A stretch of 64,000 nt of DNA from an uncultured Mediterraneibacter sp. (GTDB taxonomy: Bacteria; Bacillota; Clostridia; Lachnospirales; Lachnospiraceae), in assembly GCA_944381495.1 (NCBI GenBank), contig CALWLJ010000004.1, positions 124,001-188,000 on the forward strand, read 5' to 3'. Each line of letters begins with the position of its first letter. Position 1 is the first letter of the stretch. Shown here in pieces: positions 32,068 to 41,400 of this stretch. The position numbers and the translations under genes are program-made. The notes below the pieces were generated by a model that worked only from the letters and a program-made list of their open reading frames with translations, had not been told where the DNA came from and searched no databases.

Positions 32068-32460
32068 CTATCCTTCCACATATGCCAGATAGGGTACCAG
32101 ACTTCCGTCAACTTCTGCCAGCAGAACCGAAGATGCGTCTGATTCATAAATCACAGTGTCCTCTGCCAGCACCGTGGCATCCCAGTCCTGGAAATCTTCT
32201 GTTACCCCTGTATTCTGGATCGTACCGATTTCTTCCCCTTTCTGAAGATCCATCGCCTGGACCCATTCCACATCATCAGCATTTACATAAGCCGTATCTT
32301 CCCATACAAACAGATCGATCGTATGATCGGCCTCATAAAGGGCCTCCGGCGACGCATTTTCCGCTGTTGATTCCGTGCTGCATCCTGAAAACATGCCGCC
32401 GCAGAGGATTACTGCACACAATGCTGCGCTCCATTTCAATTTTCTGTTCATTTTCATCAT
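32068..32460 (-). CDS. Small predicted lipoprotein
   Basis: A 130-residue exported protein with the signal LKWSAALCAVILCGGMFSGC, lipobox FSGC, followed by an acidic beta-rich domain (TIDLFVWEDTAYVNADDVEWV...). ATG 32460 follows GGAGGTGGAGA. It lies 24 bp upstream of the DUF1287 gene, so both are probably made together as cell-surface proteins. Family not recognised. Confidence 0.72.
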   Translation of the reverse strand: MMKMNRKLKWSAALCAVILCGGMFSGCSTESTAENASPEALYEADHTIDLFVWEDTAYVNADDVEWVQAMDLQKGEEIGTIQNTGVTEDFQDWDATVLAEDTVIYESDASSVLLAEVDGSLVPYLAYVEG

Positions 32461-32517
32461 TCTCCACCTCCATATATAAGATAAATGGAAAATATCTTCC
32501 GTTGCAATCCGCCGATA

Positions 32518-33288
32518 TTATTTCACAAATGTTATACTGCTCATTACCACCGCTGCCAGCATGGCCAGCTCGCAGACCTGGAGGAAATATCCCGCCAGAT
32601 CACCGGTAATTCCTCCAAACTGCTTCCTGCTCATCCGATCATAATAGAAAAATATGATTCCTGCCGCCAGGACTGCCGCGACCCCTGACAGAACGGACAG
32701 CCGGATCATGACCGCCGCCGCAGCGCATGCCCAGATAATCAGCACAACTCTGACTTTTTTCTTCTGAGCACCATCCTGGAAGGTCTTCAGCAGTCCACTG
32801 TTCTTTGCCGCATGAAATGTCACCACAGAGATGCCGCTGAGGGATCGGGAAAGGACATATGTACATGCCACAACCGGCAGCTGTCCGGCCGGAAGTTCCG
32901 TCCAGAGTCCCAGCGCCGCTGCGAAATAGGCGCACAGCCAGATAACCGCAAAGGCTCCTGTATTGGGATCTTTCAGGATCTCCAGCTTCTTTTCCCTGTC
33001 GCCATAAGAGCTGAGAGCATCAACGGTATCTGCGAAACCATCCAGATGGATCCCCCCGGTCACAGCCACCGGAATCAAAGTCATCACAACCGCTGTGAAG
33101 AATCTTCCGCAGGAAGTATACCCGGTCAGAACATACGCTGCCAGAAGCTGCAATCCGCCGATCACGGCGCCGATCACAGGGAAAAAACACATAGCATACT
33201 TCATATTTTTTTCATTCCATTCCACCATGGGAACAGGAAGCTTTGAATACATGGACAGGGCAATGGCAAATGATCTTAAAAGCTGCAT
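32518..33288 (-). CDS. cobS: Adenosylcobinamide-GDP ribazoletransferase (cobalamin synthase)
   Basis: Membrane enzyme joining alpha-ribazole to adenosylcobinamide-GDP, the last step of cobalamin assembly. 256 residues with several helices; conserved GGIHLDGFADTVDALSSYGDREKKLEILKDPNTG at about residues 60-92 contains the acidic metal-binding site. It is the final gene of the main cobalamin operon, 17 bp after cobT. Confidence 0.94.
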   Translation of the reverse strand: MQLLRSFAIALSMYSKLPVPMVEWNEKNMKYAMCFFPVIGAVIGGLQLLAAYVLTGYTSCGRFFTAVVMTLIPVAVTGGIHLDGFADTVDALSSYGDREKKLEILKDPNTGAFAVIWLCAYFAAALGLWTELPAGQLPVVACTYVLSRSLSGISVVTFHAAKNSGLLKTFQDGAQKKKVRVVLIIWACAAAAVMIRLSVLSGVAAVLAAGIIFFYYDRMSRKQFGGITGDLAGYFLQVCELAMLAAVVMSSITFVK

Positions 33289-33305
33289 CTTATCTCTTCA
33301 TCCTT

Positions 33306-34400
33306 CTACTTCAGTTCCTCATACTGCTCTACATGGATCTCATCAAAGGTACTCATCTCCAGATAGACCTTCAGCCCCATATCGAGCAGGGGCATGACCG
33401 CCACTGCTCCGCTGCCTTCTCCCAGAGACATATTACAGTCAATAAAGGGCGACAGCCCCAGCGCGTCCAGCACCATTCCTCCCGCCGGTTCCCCGGACTT
33501 ATGGGAGGCAAGCATATAGTCCCTGCAGTCCGGCGCCATGCGCACCGCGCAGAGCGCTGCCGCAGAGGAAATAAATCCGTCGATCACAACAGGAATATGG
33601 AAAAGCGCTCCTCCCAGAAATACTCCCGCAAGTCCCGCAATATCCAGGCCGCCTACTTTAGCCAGAACGTCGATGGGATCGGAAGGATCGGGACAATTCC
33701 GTTCAATCGCTCTTCGTATCACCTGTATCTTCCGCTCCAGGCCTTCCGAACTCAGTCCTGCTCCCCGTCCGGTCACTTCCCGGACATCCCGGTCCAGCAG
33801 GACAGAGACAACAGCACTGCTGGTAGTGGTGTTTCCGATCCCCATCTCGCCGGTTGCAAGGATGTCATAGCCTTTTTCAGCTAATTCTTCCACAATCCGG
33901 ATGCCGTTCCTTACCGCCTGTATTGCCTGCTTTCTCGTCATGGCAGGGCCTTCCGCCATATTTTCCGTACCATATGCAACCTTGTACTCCGGTCTTGTAA
34001 CTCCCGGCACATCCCGGATCATCCCCATATCTATGGGAAAAATATCCACTCCTGCCACCTGGGCCATGAGACAGACGCTTGTCTCATTTTTTGTAAAGTT
34101 TTCCGCAACGATGGCTGTAACCTCCTGGCCGGTCTGAGTCACACCCTCTGCAACCACGCCGTTGTCCGCACAGATGGCAACGAGTCCTTTTTTATCCAGA
34201 CTGTATATGGATTTCTTCCGCATCCCGGCTATCCGGATCACTGCATCCTCCAGCTTTCCCAGACTAAAAAGAGGTTTTCCTACCGTTTTCCACCGGGCGG
34301 CGGCCTCTTCCATACTTATATGGTCAGCGGGGCTGATCTGCCGGATCAGGGCCTGAAGTTCCTCCTCTTCTGCTGTTTCCTGTTCAAGATCTGTCTTCAT
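33306..34400 (-). CDS. cobT: Nicotinate-nucleotide--dimethylbenzimidazole phosphoribosyltransferase
   Basis: Makes alpha-ribazole phosphate from nicotinate mononucleotide and the lower base. The 364-residue protein shows GEMGIGNTTTSSAV, GRGAGLS and the C-terminal catalytic region HIPVVIDGFISSAAAL plus NMSLGEGSGA. ATG 34400 overlaps the cobB/cbiA stop as ATGA, with GGAAGGGG before it. The base used in this organism could be other than dimethylbenzimidazole. Confidence 0.94.
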   Translation of the reverse strand: MKTDLEQETAEEEELQALIRQISPADHISMEEAAARWKTVGKPLFSLGKLEDAVIRIAGMRKKSIYSLDKKGLVAICADNGVVAEGVTQTGQEVTAIVAENFTKNETSVCLMAQVAGVDIFPIDMGMIRDVPGVTRPEYKVAYGTENMAEGPAMTRKQAIQAVRNGIRIVEELAEKGYDILATGEMGIGNTTTSSAVVSVLLDRDVREVTGRGAGLSSEGLERKIQVIRRAIERNCPDPSDPIDVLAKVGGLDIAGLAGVFLGGALFHIPVVIDGFISSAAALCAVRMAPDCRDYMLASHKSGEPAGGMVLDALGLSPFIDCNMSLGEGSGAVAVMPLLDMGLKVYLEMSTFDEIHVEQYEELK

Positions 34401-35845
34401 TTTCCCCTTCCTTTCCGCCATTTCCGGCACTTATCCACAAACCTCCGGGGAAATCCACACATGGATGGAAGATAAAGATGGGGATATCCCGCAAAAAGGC
34501 TTTCATTCATGTGAATACATTTCCATTTTCTCCTGCCGTCCGGCTTTACCGCCAGACAGTCCTCCCCCGGATCTGTGCTGTCCCAGTAGTGGAACTCATG
34601 TCCCCGGATGATCTCGCCGGGCAGGAGCCAGCCCGCCGGATTTTCCTTATCTTCCGCCTGAATATTGATATAGCCGAACCTTACAAGCCGTCCCGTAGGG
34701 AAACTCCGTCCGGGAACCGCTCCCACAAGCCTATAACTCCGGTTCTCCTTATCCAACAGCTCTTCATGAAGATACATAAATCCCCCGCACTCGGCAATAC
34801 AGGGCATTCCCTCCGCCAGAGCTTTCTTCACCGACGCAAGCATGCTCTCATTTCCCGCCAGCCGCTCTCCATGCAATTCCGGATAACCGCCTCCCAGGAG
34901 AAGTCCGTCCAGATCATAAGGCAGCTCCTCATCCTTCAGCGGACTGAAGGGAATAAGGTCACATCCCAGATCCTTCAGCAATTCCAGATTGTCCCTGTAA
35001 TAAAAACAGAAGGCTTCATCCCGGGCAATCCCGATTCGAAGAGGCGTATAGGGAAACAGATGGGATGTCTGACGTTCTTCTGTATCCGGATCCTTTTCCC
35101 CGGGAATTTCTCCCGCGATCTCCAGGATACGCTCCAGATCCACGGTCTGCTCCAGAATTCTGCCTGCACGCTCCGCCTGTTCCTTCATACCTGAGATCTC
35201 CTGAGGCGTGACCAGCCCCAGATGGCGGCTTTCCATCCGGAATGCTTCATCTTCTGGAAGGTAACCAACCACAGGAATATCAAGTCCCATGCTGCTCAGT
35301 TCTTTTTCCAGCATGGCCTTCAGTCTGGGATACAGCATGGCTGAGACCCGGTTCAGCAGGATCCCGCGGATATTGCTGTCCGGGCGGAACTCCGCCATCC
35401 CCTTCACCACTGCCGCCAGAGAAAGAGAGGCCCCCCGGCAGGGCAGCACCAGGATCACCGGCAGCCCCAGTGTTCTTGCCACATCATAGGAACTGGCCTG
35501 ATCGGAGTCCAGTGACATTCCGTCATAATATCCCATAACACCTTCCGCCACAACAATGTCCGCGTCTCCAGCATGTCGGTTGAAGGTCCGGATCAGTTCC
35601 TCTCTCTCTGAGAAAAACAGATCCAGATTGGAGGACTCCACTCCCAGGACCAGTTTATGATACATGGGATCAATATAGTCCGGGCCGCATTTTCCGGCTC
35701 TCACCACAAGTCCCATGTCCTGATAAGCCTGCATCAGAGCACAGGCTGCCGCTGTCTTCCCGCTACCGCTGGCCGGGGCCGTAAGGAGAAAAGCCGGAGC
35801 CCGCCGCTGTGTGAAGTTTTCCTGTTTTCCCTGTCTTTCACTCAT
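34397..35845 (-). CDS. cbiA: Cobyrinate a,c-diamide synthase
   Basis: Glutamine- and ATP-dependent amidase of the a and c side chains (CbiA/CobB), 482 residues. P-loop TAPASGSGKTAAA near residues 22-34, DYIDPMYH, the VEGVMGYYDG motif, and a glutamine amidotransferase half with the nucleophile in CIAECGGFMYL and a late GHEFHYW. It is translationally coupled to cobT (4-bp overlap) and lies 1 bp past cbiET. Confidence 0.93.
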   Translation of the reverse strand: MSERQGKQENFTQRRAPAFLLTAPASGSGKTAAACALMQAYQDMGLVVRAGKCGPDYIDPMYHKLVLGVESSNLDLFFSEREELIRTFNRHAGDADIVVAEGVMGYYDGMSLDSDQASSYDVARTLGLPVILVLPCRGASLSLAAVVKGMAEFRPDSNIRGILLNRVSAMLYPRLKAMLEKELSSMGLDIPVVGYLPEDEAFRMESRHLGLVTPQEISGMKEQAERAGRILEQTVDLERILEIAGEIPGEKDPDTEERQTSHLFPYTPLRIGIARDEAFCFYYRDNLELLKDLGCDLIPFSPLKDEELPYDLDGLLLGGGYPELHGERLAGNESMLASVKKALAEGMPCIAECGGFMYLHEELLDKENRSYRLVGAVPGRSFPTGRLVRFGYINIQAEDKENPAGWLLPGEIIRGHEFHYWDSTDPGEDCLAVKPDGRRKWKCIHMNESLFAGYPHLYLPSMCGFPRRFVDKCRKWRKGRGK

Positions 35846-35846
35846 G

Positions 35847-37118
35847 TCAGATCGTTCCTTTCTCCCGAGGGCCGCCTGCTGATATGATATACACCGGATT
35901 CTGCCCGGTCATCATATGGTATCTGCCGAGAGTCCTGGATCTGGATACGCTGAGCTGGACGATCTCCTCGTCTCTGAGCATTCCCGATTTCACAGCTTCC
36001 ATCACTTCTCCTACAGTCTCAAGGGAAATGGCGTTGATGACGATACGTACATCCGGATTCTTTTCCAGGGCAGTCCGAAGGATCTCCTTCATATTGCCGG
36101 AACTGCCGCCAATAAACAGATGTGTGGGCGTTTCCAGATCTCGGAGGGATTCCGGCGCCTCCCCTGGGATGATACGGATCCCGTCTGTGCGGAACTTGAT
36201 CCGGTTCTGCCGGATCAGATCCACCGCCTCTTCCTTCTTCTCCACAGCATAGACCCGGATATGTTTTCCGGACAGGGCAGCCTCCACGGACACAGATCCG
36301 GTGCCGGCTCCCACATCCCACAGGACAGAGTCTTCCGTCAGTTCCAGTTTCGCCATGCTGACAGACCGTACCTCTTCCTTTGTCATAGGTACATTTCCCC
36401 GGATCATCTCCTCGTCCCTTATGTGGGAAGATACCCGTCTGTCCGGGCATGGATTTTCGATCAGTACGGTACTCAGCCCGCCCAGCGCCTCTTCACTGAG
36501 CGCATCCAGGCTTCCGGAGAGGATACGCTCATCGGGATAGGAAAGCCGGGTTCCGCAGTGAAGGATTATCTGATCCATGCCGAATTCCTTCAGTCGGTCC
36601 AGCATGTGTTTTCCGCTCCGGCTGCCGCCCAGCAGCAGAAAGGTCTTCTTGTTCCGGTTCACCGTACTGATAAAATCAGCATCCTGCCCGTGAAGACTGA
36701 CCAGGGCGCCGTCTTCCCATGAAGTCCCAAGCTTTGCCGACAGATACACGATGGAAGAGATCCCGGGGATCATCTCTACGGAAAGTTCCGGAAACCGCTC
36801 TTTCAGCGCCATTCCCAGCTTTTTCGCTCCGCTGTAAAATCCTGTATCGCCGGACAGCAGGATCACAAGCCTGCGGTATTCCGGATGGGACTCGATGTAA
36901 GAACAGATCTCCCCGGTCCGGTATTCGCAGAGCCGGGGGATATCCTTTTTCTTCTCTCCGCCTCTTTCGGAAAGGAATTCTTCCGCGCAGGACAGCATCC
37001 GTTCCGCTCCGATCAGGCAGTCAGCAGTCGCGATCGCCTCCCGTGCCTGCTGGGTCATGCCCTGCCGGGATCCGGGACCGATCCCTGTCAGAAAAACTTT
37101 TCTTGCGGTCTCACTCAT
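35847..37118 (-). CDS. cbiET: Precorrin-6Y C5,15-methyltransferase/decarboxylase (CbiE-CbiT fusion)
   Basis: A 423-residue fusion: CbiE-type methyltransferase (about residues 1-210, GIGPGSRQGMTQQAREA and LLSGDTGFYSGAKKL) and CbiT (about 225-420, with the SAM site VLWDVGAGTGSVSVEAA). Together they methylate C5 and C15 and decarboxylate the ring-C acetate. The fusion mirrors CobL of the aerobic route and is common in Clostridia. Overlaps cbiH by 8 bp. Confidence 0.93.
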   Translation of the reverse strand: MSETARKVFLTGIGPGSRQGMTQQAREAIATADCLIGAERMLSCAEEFLSERGGEKKKDIPRLCEYRTGEICSYIESHPEYRRLVILLSGDTGFYSGAKKLGMALKERFPELSVEMIPGISSIVYLSAKLGTSWEDGALVSLHGQDADFISTVNRNKKTFLLLGGSRSGKHMLDRLKEFGMDQIILHCGTRLSYPDERILSGSLDALSEEALGGLSTVLIENPCPDRRVSSHIRDEEMIRGNVPMTKEEVRSVSMAKLELTEDSVLWDVGAGTGSVSVEAALSGKHIRVYAVEKKEEAVDLIRQNRIKFRTDGIRIIPGEAPESLRDLETPTHLFIGGSSGNMKEILRTALEKNPDVRIVINAISLETVGEVMEAVKSGMLRDEEIVQLSVSRSRTLGRYHMMTGQNPVYIISAGGPREKGTI

Positions 37119-37854
37119 TTCCTTTCTCCTCTTTATATCCTCTGGGAGTGATCATCTTCCCGTTCCATTCAAATGTCTTGGAATTGCCGATAAAAACTGT
37201 GGTAAACATATCTGTCCCGGTATCCCGCAGCTTTTCCAGAGTCATGATCTGGCAGGACTCCCCGTCTCTTCCGATATTTCTCACGATCCCGCAGACGTTT
37301 CCCGGGTCTCTGTGCTGCAGGATGATATCACATGCCTTCTGCAGGTAATCCGCTCTTTTCCTGCTGGAAGGATTGTACAGACAGATCACGAAATCCGCCT
37401 GTGCCGCTGCGTCCAGCCTCTTCTCTATGGTCTCCCAAGGAGTTAACAGATCGCTCAGGCTGATCACTGCAAAATCATGCATGAGAGGAGCCCCAAGTAC
37501 TGCCGCGCCTCCGGACGCAGCCGTGATTCCCGGCACAACCTCAATCTCGATATCCGGATAGTCTCTCCCGATCTCGAAAATCAGTCCTGCCATACCATAA
37601 ATCCCTGAATCCCCGCTGCATACCATGGCTACATCCCGGCCTTTCTCCGCCTCACGGAAGGCCATCCTGCACCGTTCCGCTTCCTGACGCATGGGCGTGC
37701 TGAGAAAGACTTTGTCCGGAAACATCTCCCGGATCAGGTCAATGTATACAGTATATCCGATGATCACCGGACAGTGTTCCAGTACTTTTCTGGCTTTTAT
37801 GGTCATCTGGTCCCCTGCCCCGGGGCCCAGTCCGGTCACATAGATCCTGTTCAT
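37111..37854 (-). CDS. cbiH: Cobalt-precorrin-3 C17-methyltransferase
   Basis: SAM-dependent ring-contraction methyltransferase, 247 residues: GLGPGAGDQMTIKARKVLE at the start, VCSGDSGIYGMAGL near residue 80, PGITAASGGAAVLGAPLMHDFAVISLSD around 105-132 and LYNPSSRKRADYL. Overlaps cbiF upstream by 4 bp and cbiET downstream by 8 bp. In Salmonella-type pathways CbiG then opens the lactone it forms, but no cbiG is present here. Confidence 0.93.
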   Translation of the reverse strand: MNRIYVTGLGPGAGDQMTIKARKVLEHCPVIIGYTVYIDLIREMFPDKVFLSTPMRQEAERCRMAFREAEKGRDVAMVCSGDSGIYGMAGLIFEIGRDYPDIEIEVVPGITAASGGAAVLGAPLMHDFAVISLSDLLTPWETIEKRLDAAAQADFVICLYNPSSRKRADYLQKACDIILQHRDPGNVCGIVRNIGRDGESCQIMTLEKLRDTGTDMFTTVFIGNSKTFEWNGKMITPRGYKEEKGNE

Positions 37855-38654
37855 TGTCCGCTCCTTTCTGTTCCTGCTGATGTACTGTCGAAACTGTGTG
37901 AGGAAGTCCCTTGCCGGAACTCTGTCGTAAACGCCGGATCATACAGCTTGGACCGGTCGTACTCTCCTTCCAGCACTCTTCCAACTATGATCAAGGCGGT
38001 CTTCGTCACTCCTGCCTCAGCAGCGGTCTGCTCCAGAGTCTCTATCGTACAGCGGAGTACCTTCTCCTCCGGCCATGTGGCTTTGTACACGATGGCCGCA
38101 GGGGTATCTGCCGTATAACCGCCAAGGATCAGCTCTTCAGACAGTTTTCCAAGCATTCCCGTACTCAGGAAAAGGACCATGGTAGCCTGATGGGCCGCAA
38201 AGCTCCGGATGGACTCTCTCTCCGGAACCGGAGTGCGGCCTGCCATTCTGGTGATCACCACCGACTGGGAGATCCCCGGCAGTGTATACTCTGCCTTCAG
38301 GGCAGCCGCCGCGCCGCAGAAGGAACTTACTCCCGGGCAGTATTCATATGGGATTCCTCTCTTTTCCAGCTCATCCATCTGCTCCTGGATTGCTCCGTAG
38401 ACACAGGGATCGCCGGTGTGCAGGCGGACGATCTCCTTGCCGGCAGCCTGCCCCTGTATCATCACATCCAAAACTTCCTCCAGCGTCATTTTCGCGCTGT
38501 TATAAATCTCACAGTCCTCTCTGCAGAGGGACAACAGCCCCGGGTTGACCAGGGAACCGGCGTAGATCACAAGATCCGCATGCTCCAGCAGCCGCTGTCC
38601 CCGGACCGTGATCAGATCCTCCGCTCCCGGTCCCGCTCCTACAAATGTGATCAT
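37851..38654 (-). CDS. cbiF: Cobalt-precorrin-4 C11-methyltransferase
   Basis: 267-residue SAM methyltransferase: FVGAGPGAEDLITVRGQRLLEHADLVIYAGSL at the N-terminus, RLHTGDPCVYGAIQEQ near residue 77, and PGVSSFCGAAAALKAEYTLPG around 104-124. This matches CbiF/CobM. It has a 4-bp overlap with cbiL before it and with cbiH after it, giving a tightly coupled methylase block. A short Ser/Thr-rich C-terminal tail follows the domain. Confidence 0.93.
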   Translation of the reverse strand: MITFVGAGPGAEDLITVRGQRLLEHADLVIYAGSLVNPGLLSLCREDCEIYNSAKMTLEEVLDVMIQGQAAGKEIVRLHTGDPCVYGAIQEQMDELEKRGIPYEYCPGVSSFCGAAAALKAEYTLPGISQSVVITRMAGRTPVPERESIRSFAAHQATMVLFLSTGMLGKLSEELILGGYTADTPAAIVYKATWPEEKVLRCTIETLEQTAAEAGVTKTALIIVGRVLEGEYDRSKLYDPAFTTEFRQGTSSHSFDSTSAGTERSGQ

Positions 38655-39418
38655 CTCCTGCCATCCCCCTTTCTCTCTTTTACAATAAGTAGGGAATAAT
38701 ACCCTGCCTCTTCCGGAATCTCCTCTGCCGACAGATATATCCGCTCATTTTCCATACCGCAGTTTTCCACCATCTCTGCCTCCAGTCCCTTTTCCAGAAG
38801 GAGCCGGCGCACGTCAGCAATCTTCTTTCCTGATTTCATCAGTACCTTTGTGCCTGGAAGCTCCAGACTCTTCTCGATGTCATAGGAGGCCGGAAGCACA
38901 TGCAGTTCATCCCGGTTCTCGACAAGAGAAATATCCATCCTTGCCGCTGCCGCACAGAAGGAGGGGACGCCGGGCACGATCTCAGTGGGATATCCCTTTG
39001 CCTTCAGCCTTTTATGAATATACATACAGGTAGAGTACACCGTGGGATCCCCAAGAGTGAGAAATACTACCTGCTGCCCTTCGTCCAGAAGCTTTGCAAC
39101 CTCTGCCGCGTCCCGGTCATGGATCTCCTTTAATCTGTCCCGTTCCTTGATCATGGGCATGGGGAGAAGGAGCACCTGTTTTTCATCCAGTTCAGGAACT
39201 GCATTCCCGGCGATCTGCCAGGCAGTACACCTCTCCAGATATTTCCGGCCCCATTCTTCCTTCGGATCGCCACAACTGAAAAGTACAGTATCCTCCAGCT
39301 CTCTGTCAGATATGGGTACCGCCACCGTGCTGCACTCCCGGATCGCGCGGACTGCACGGATCGTCATCAGTTCCGGATCTCCGGGACCTACTCCCACTCC
39401 TGTAAATGTTCCTGTCAT
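38651..39418 (-). CDS. cbiL: Cobalt-precorrin-2 C20-methyltransferase
   Basis: 255-residue SAM methyltransferase, the first corrin-specific methylase after cobalt insertion. GVGVGPGDPELMTIRAVRAI opens the protein; FLTLGDPTVYSTCMYIHKRL near residue 100 and VPGVPSFCAAAARMDISL around 130-147 are diagnostic of CbiL/CobI. It is coupled to cbiF by a 4-bp overlap and lies 39 bp past cbiD. Confidence 0.93.
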   Translation of the reverse strand: MTGTFTGVGVGPGDPELMTIRAVRAIRECSTVAVPISDRELEDTVLFSCGDPKEEWGRKYLERCTAWQIAGNAVPELDEKQVLLLPMPMIKERDRLKEIHDRDAAEVAKLLDEGQQVVFLTLGDPTVYSTCMYIHKRLKAKGYPTEIVPGVPSFCAAAARMDISLVENRDELHVLPASYDIEKSLELPGTKVLMKSGKKIADVRRLLLEKGLEAEMVENCGMENERIYLSAEEIPEEAGYYSLLIVKERKGDGRR

Positions 39419-39457
39419 ATTTTGTCTGTTCCTCCTGTATGTTCATATATCTGTCTG

Positions 39458-40687
39458 TCAGCAAAGCCCTTCCTTCTTCCTGCTGTCCTGCTCTTTTCTC
39501 AGGACTTCCAGAAGGCGGTCCGCTGTATCTGTCTTTCCCAGGATCCCGTCTTCCAGCGTAAACATAACTGCACCGATCTGAAGCTCCTTCCCTGCCCGAT
39601 GGCTGAGGTGAAATGAGATCCGCTCCATCACCGTCTTCATAACAGGTTCCAGCAGATTCCTATGCCGGATCAGCCGGATCGCCTCAGATGTGTTAATGCA
39701 GCCCATGATCAGCCTCACTGTCTCCGAATCTGCTTCTGCCATGGCCGCGTGAGCCGCCAGCACTTCCATCCGGCAGTCCGCCTGTCTGGAGTGGGTGTTC
39801 ATCACTCCGGCAGCCAGCTTGATAAATTTTCCCGCATGGCCGATGAGCAGGATTCCTTTCATCCCCAGCAGCTTTGCGTCGTCGATGACTTCTCCCACGT
39901 AATTGCTGCACTTTACTGCGTAGTACGGATCTGCATGGAGCTTTTCCCTGAGGAAGTCCGTGCCGTAGTTTCCCGGCACCACATAACAGTAGTCCATGCC
40001 TCTGTCATGGAGCATCTTCATCTCCAGCCAGATGGTATCTGTCAGTGCTTTTTCGCTCATAGGCTCCACGATCCCGCTGGTGCCAAGGATAGAGATCCCT
40101 CCTGTGATTCCCAGCCGGGGATTGAAGGTCTTCTCCGCCAGCTCGGCTCCGCCGGGCACGGATATGGTCACCTTCAGACAGCCGCCGTATCCGTATTTCC
40201 TGCATACCTCTGACACAGCTTCCCCGATCATCTTCCGGGGCACTTGATTGATGGCAGCCTGTCCCGGCTTCTGTTCCAGTCCGGGACCGCTGACGCGCCC
40301 GACTCCCGGGCCGCCCTCCAGGAATACCTGCCCGGCCGCCTCCGTAAATGCTGTGGCAGTATTCTCATTCTTGGAGATCCTCTTACCCCCGATATCTCCT
40401 GCATTCACTGCTTCCACTCTGGCAAAGACAAGGATCCCGTCCGTAATATCCGGGTCATCCCCGGAATATTTCCGCACGGCACACTCCACATATGTCTCTG
40501 TCCGTGAGATCTCCTCCACATCCAGGAACAGTTCGATCCCTTTCGGCGTAGAGAGACGCACTGTGCGGATCTCCGTTCCCGACAGGAGCATCTCCGCTGC
40601 TGCCTTGGCAGCCCCTGCGGCACAGCTTCCGGTGGTGTATCCAAGCCGCAGCCCCGACCGGGTAGTTCCAATATTATTCTTCATCAT
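39458..40687 (-). CDS. cbiD: Cobalt-precorrin-5B C1-methyltransferase
   Basis: Anaerobic-pathway methylase of 409 residues that methylates C1. The diagnostic N-terminal LRLGYTTGSCAAGAAKAAAEML lies at residues 13-34, and IGHAGKFIKLAAGVMNTHS occurs later. Its presence, with CbiK, identifies the early-cobalt (anaerobic) route. The gene sits between bcp and cbiL. Confidence 0.94.
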   Translation of the reverse strand: MMKNNIGTTRSGLRLGYTTGSCAAGAAKAAAEMLLSGTEIRTVRLSTPKGIELFLDVEEISRTETYVECAVRKYSGDDPDITDGILVFARVEAVNAGDIGGKRISKNENTATAFTEAAGQVFLEGGPGVGRVSGPGLEQKPGQAAINQVPRKMIGEAVSEVCRKYGYGGCLKVTISVPGGAELAEKTFNPRLGITGGISILGTSGIVEPMSEKALTDTIWLEMKMLHDRGMDYCYVVPGNYGTDFLREKLHADPYYAVKCSNYVGEVIDDAKLLGMKGILLIGHAGKFIKLAAGVMNTHSRQADCRMEVLAAHAAMAEADSETVRLIMGCINTSEAIRLIRHRNLLEPVMKTVMERISFHLSHRAGKELQIGAVMFTLEDGILGKTDTADRLLEVLRKEQDSRKKEGLC

Positions 40688-40724
40688 TCTTCAAGTTTCT
40701 TTATACGAGCTATCTGGCCCCGGT

Positions 40725-41186
40725 TTACATTTCCTGAAGCTGCTCAAGCATCTGTGCCGGATTGTCTGCTGCCTTCACCTTTCCAAACGTCTTGATGATA
40801 GTGCCCTCTTCATCAATCAGATATGTGGTCCTCACTACTCCCATGGCCTTCTTTCCGTACATGTTCTTCTCTTTCCATACATCATATGCCTGAATGCATG
40901 TCAGTTCCGGATCAGAGAGCAGAGTGAACGGAAGCTGATATTTCTCCTCAAATTTCTTGTGCGAAGCCACACTGTCTTTGCTCACTCCAAGGACAACCGC
41001 TCCCTTCTCCGTAAACTGCGGATACAGTTCGCCGAACCCGCAGGCCTGTTTCGTACACCCCGGTGTATTATCCTTTGGATAGAAATACAGGATCACCTTT
41101 TTCCCTCTGTATTCCTCCAGCGTATGCATCTCTCCGTTCTGATCCGGCAGCTTAAAGTCCGGCGCTTTCGTTCCAATTTCCAGCAT
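40725..41186 (-). CDS. bcp: Thioredoxin-dependent peroxiredoxin (Bcp/PrxQ type)
   Basis: Cytosolic peroxidase of 153 residues that reduces H2O2 and alkyl hydroperoxides. The peroxidatic cysteine C44 and resolving cysteine C49 are in NTPGCTKQACGF, the two-cysteine PrxQ arrangement. ATG 41186 follows AGGAGG; a TTG two codons earlier is rejected. It lies within the cobalamin operon between cbiK and cbiD, possibly with its own promoter in the 210-bp gap. A protective role for oxygen-sensitive corrinoids is a guess. Confidence 0.93.
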   Translation of the reverse strand: MLEIGTKAPDFKLPDQNGEMHTLEEYRGKKVILYFYPKDNTPGCTKQACGFGELYPQFTEKGAVVLGVSKDSVASHKKFEEKYQLPFTLLSDPELTCIQAYDVWKEKNMYGKKAMGVVRTTYLIDEEGTIIKTFGKVKAADNPAQMLEQLQEM

Positions 41187-41400
41187 AATCAATTCCTCCT
41201 GTTAATCATCTGTTATTTTTCTGTCTGCCTGTAAGTTTCCACGGGTATCGCCATAATCTTTTTCCGCGTTTCTATGCGGCACTGCCGCAATACAGTCCCA
41301 TTTTATCATCTCATCCCAGCTGTGTCCACAGCCCTCTGTTCCTTCTCAGGGCACGATCATCTCCTCTTTCGGCATCTCCCCGCCGGCCTCCTGAGACATA

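Noticed and set aside
40248-41234. Plus-strand 328-codon frame opposite cbiD and bcp
   Set aside because: Antisense to two confidently recognised genes; no domain pattern.
41275-41289. TGCGGCA-C-TGCCGCA hairpin as terminator after cbiK
   Set aside because: No U-run follows on either strand and the stem is only 7 bp; not called as a terminator.
41345-41398. 17-codon frame directly after cbiK
   Set aside because: Too short and with ordinary composition; its apparent coupling to the cbiK stop could be chance.
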